From: Sphingomonas sp.
Lineage (GTDB): Bacteria > Pseudomonadota > Alphaproteobacteria > Sphingomonadales > Sphingomonadaceae
DNA: 5,465 nt
Direction of reading: 5' to 3'
NCBI GenBank assembly: GCA_013812805.1
Contig: JACCSV010000288.1
Span: forward strand, 1-5,465
Positions 4,964 to 5,465 of the stretch are shown piece by piece. Both the position numbers and the translations under genes were made by a program. Below the pieces are notes generated by a model, which worked only from the letters and a program-made list of their open reading frames with translations, searched no databases and was not told the DNA's origin. Position 1 is the stretch's first letter; each line of letters begins with the position of its first letter.

Positions 4964-5465
4964 TCACCTCTTCTGGACGGTGACGCCGCGGCTCGGTTGC
5001 AGCCCAAGCTCGGTAAGGGCCCACACGAGTGCATCTGCCCGGTCGGGTGACCCTTCACCAACAAACCCAGCCGGCGTCAGGTTCGCCAACTGGTCTTCGA
5101 GCTCGGGGAAGGTGCCGGCGTGACTGACCCTGCCCTTCTCGTAGAGCGCGGCGACCGGCTCGGCCCGCGCGATCTTTCCGCGGCTCGCGTGCACTGCCCG
5201 GTATGGTACCCGCGGATCGGCAACGCGGATGACGGCTTCGACCATTGCACCGCCGAAGTTCGCTTCGGCAATGATCCGGTCGGCCTGGTGGTGATGATAA
5301 GCGGCGACCACGCGCCGCGACCACTGCTCGGGCGACAGATGGCAGCTGGCGTCCTCAAGCACATAGAACCGGCCATCGGCGCCAAGCCCGGCAACGACGA
5401 TGCCGATGCCGTCTCCAACTCCATTTCCGGCTGTTCCGGACGGATCAACGGCAACGACCACGCGA
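4964..5465 (-). CDS. Phage/GTA-type terminase large subunit, C-terminal nuclease domain (partial)
   Basis: The frame is open through the right edge, so this is the C-terminal 166 or so residues of a longer protein; the ATPase half lies outside. The large terminase cuts concatemeric DNA and drives it into phage or gene-transfer-agent heads. Numbering from the GTG at 5459-5461, the RNase H-like nuclease features are VVAVDPSG (D6), GIVVAGLGADGRFYVLEDAS (20-39), ADRIIAEANFGG (60-71, with E66), ASRGKIARAEPVAALYEKGRV (92-112) and SPDRADALVWALTEL (138-152, with D140 and D143). This order is typical of the Terminase_6C type and of the terminase found in alphaproteobacterial gene transfer agents. The C-terminus ends normally after VQKR. 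A portal gene would usually follow, but none is present on the minus strand to the left. I cannot tell prophage from GTA with this fragment. Confidence 0.85.
   Translation of the reverse strand, partial: RVVVAVDPSGTAGNGVGDGIGIVVAGLGADGRFYVLEDASCHLSPEQWSRRVVAAYHHHQADRIIAEANFGGAMVEAVIRVADPRVPYRAVHASRGKIARAEPVAALYEKGRVSHAGTFPELEDQLANLTPAGFVGEGSPDRADALVWALTELGLQPSRGVTVQKR

Noticed and set aside
4800..5024. 74-residue minus-strand open frame ending NVHFRPIADIQR
   Set aside because: It overlaps the terminase end in another frame and its tail derives from palindrome copy 4.

Overview
This window looks like chromosomal DNA of a high-GC alphaproteobacterium, most likely a sphingomonad. The reasons are the GC-rich codon use, the short palindromic elements scattered between genes, and protein families that resemble sphingomonad ones. 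That assignment rests on familiarity, not on a search.

Layout. Bases 1-595 hold no credible gene. They contain a 14-bp perfect hairpin (146-182) inside a repeat-like block, then two short palindromes in opposite orientation (369-409 and 458-485). Bases 596-2091 carry two plus-strand lipoprotein genes that overlap by one base (TAATG). The second ends in a PrcB_C-type domain. Bases 2092-2275 are a short convergent spacer holding a decayed half copy of the palindrome. Bases 2276-3304 (minus) encode a sulfotransferase-like P-loop protein. It diverges across only 44 bp from a 2-oxoglutarate/Fe(II) oxygenase, 3349-4089 (plus), whose start is best placed at a GTG with a good ribosome-binding site. 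Bases 4130-4268 (minus) hold a broken C-terminal remnant of an APS kinase (CysC). A small conserved-looking gene (4516-4809, plus) lies between two same-orientation copies of the palindrome. From 4964 to the right edge (minus) is the C-terminal nuclease domain of a large terminase subunit of the prophage or gene-transfer-agent type, with no portal gene after it in the window.

How the genes relate. The lipoprotein pair is probably one translationally coupled unit acting in the cell envelope. The sulfotransferase-like gene and the oxygenase form a divergent pair and may modify the same peptide or small molecule, but this is inference. The CysC remnant is notable because APS kinase makes the sulfate donor PAPS used by sulfotransferases, so the neighbourhood may once have held a fuller sulfation module. 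I found no defence system, CRISPR array, RNA gene or complete mobile element. The least explained parts are the palindrome family and its placement around the small gene, the two-domain PrcB-like lipoprotein, and the sulfotransferase-like/oxygenase pair.
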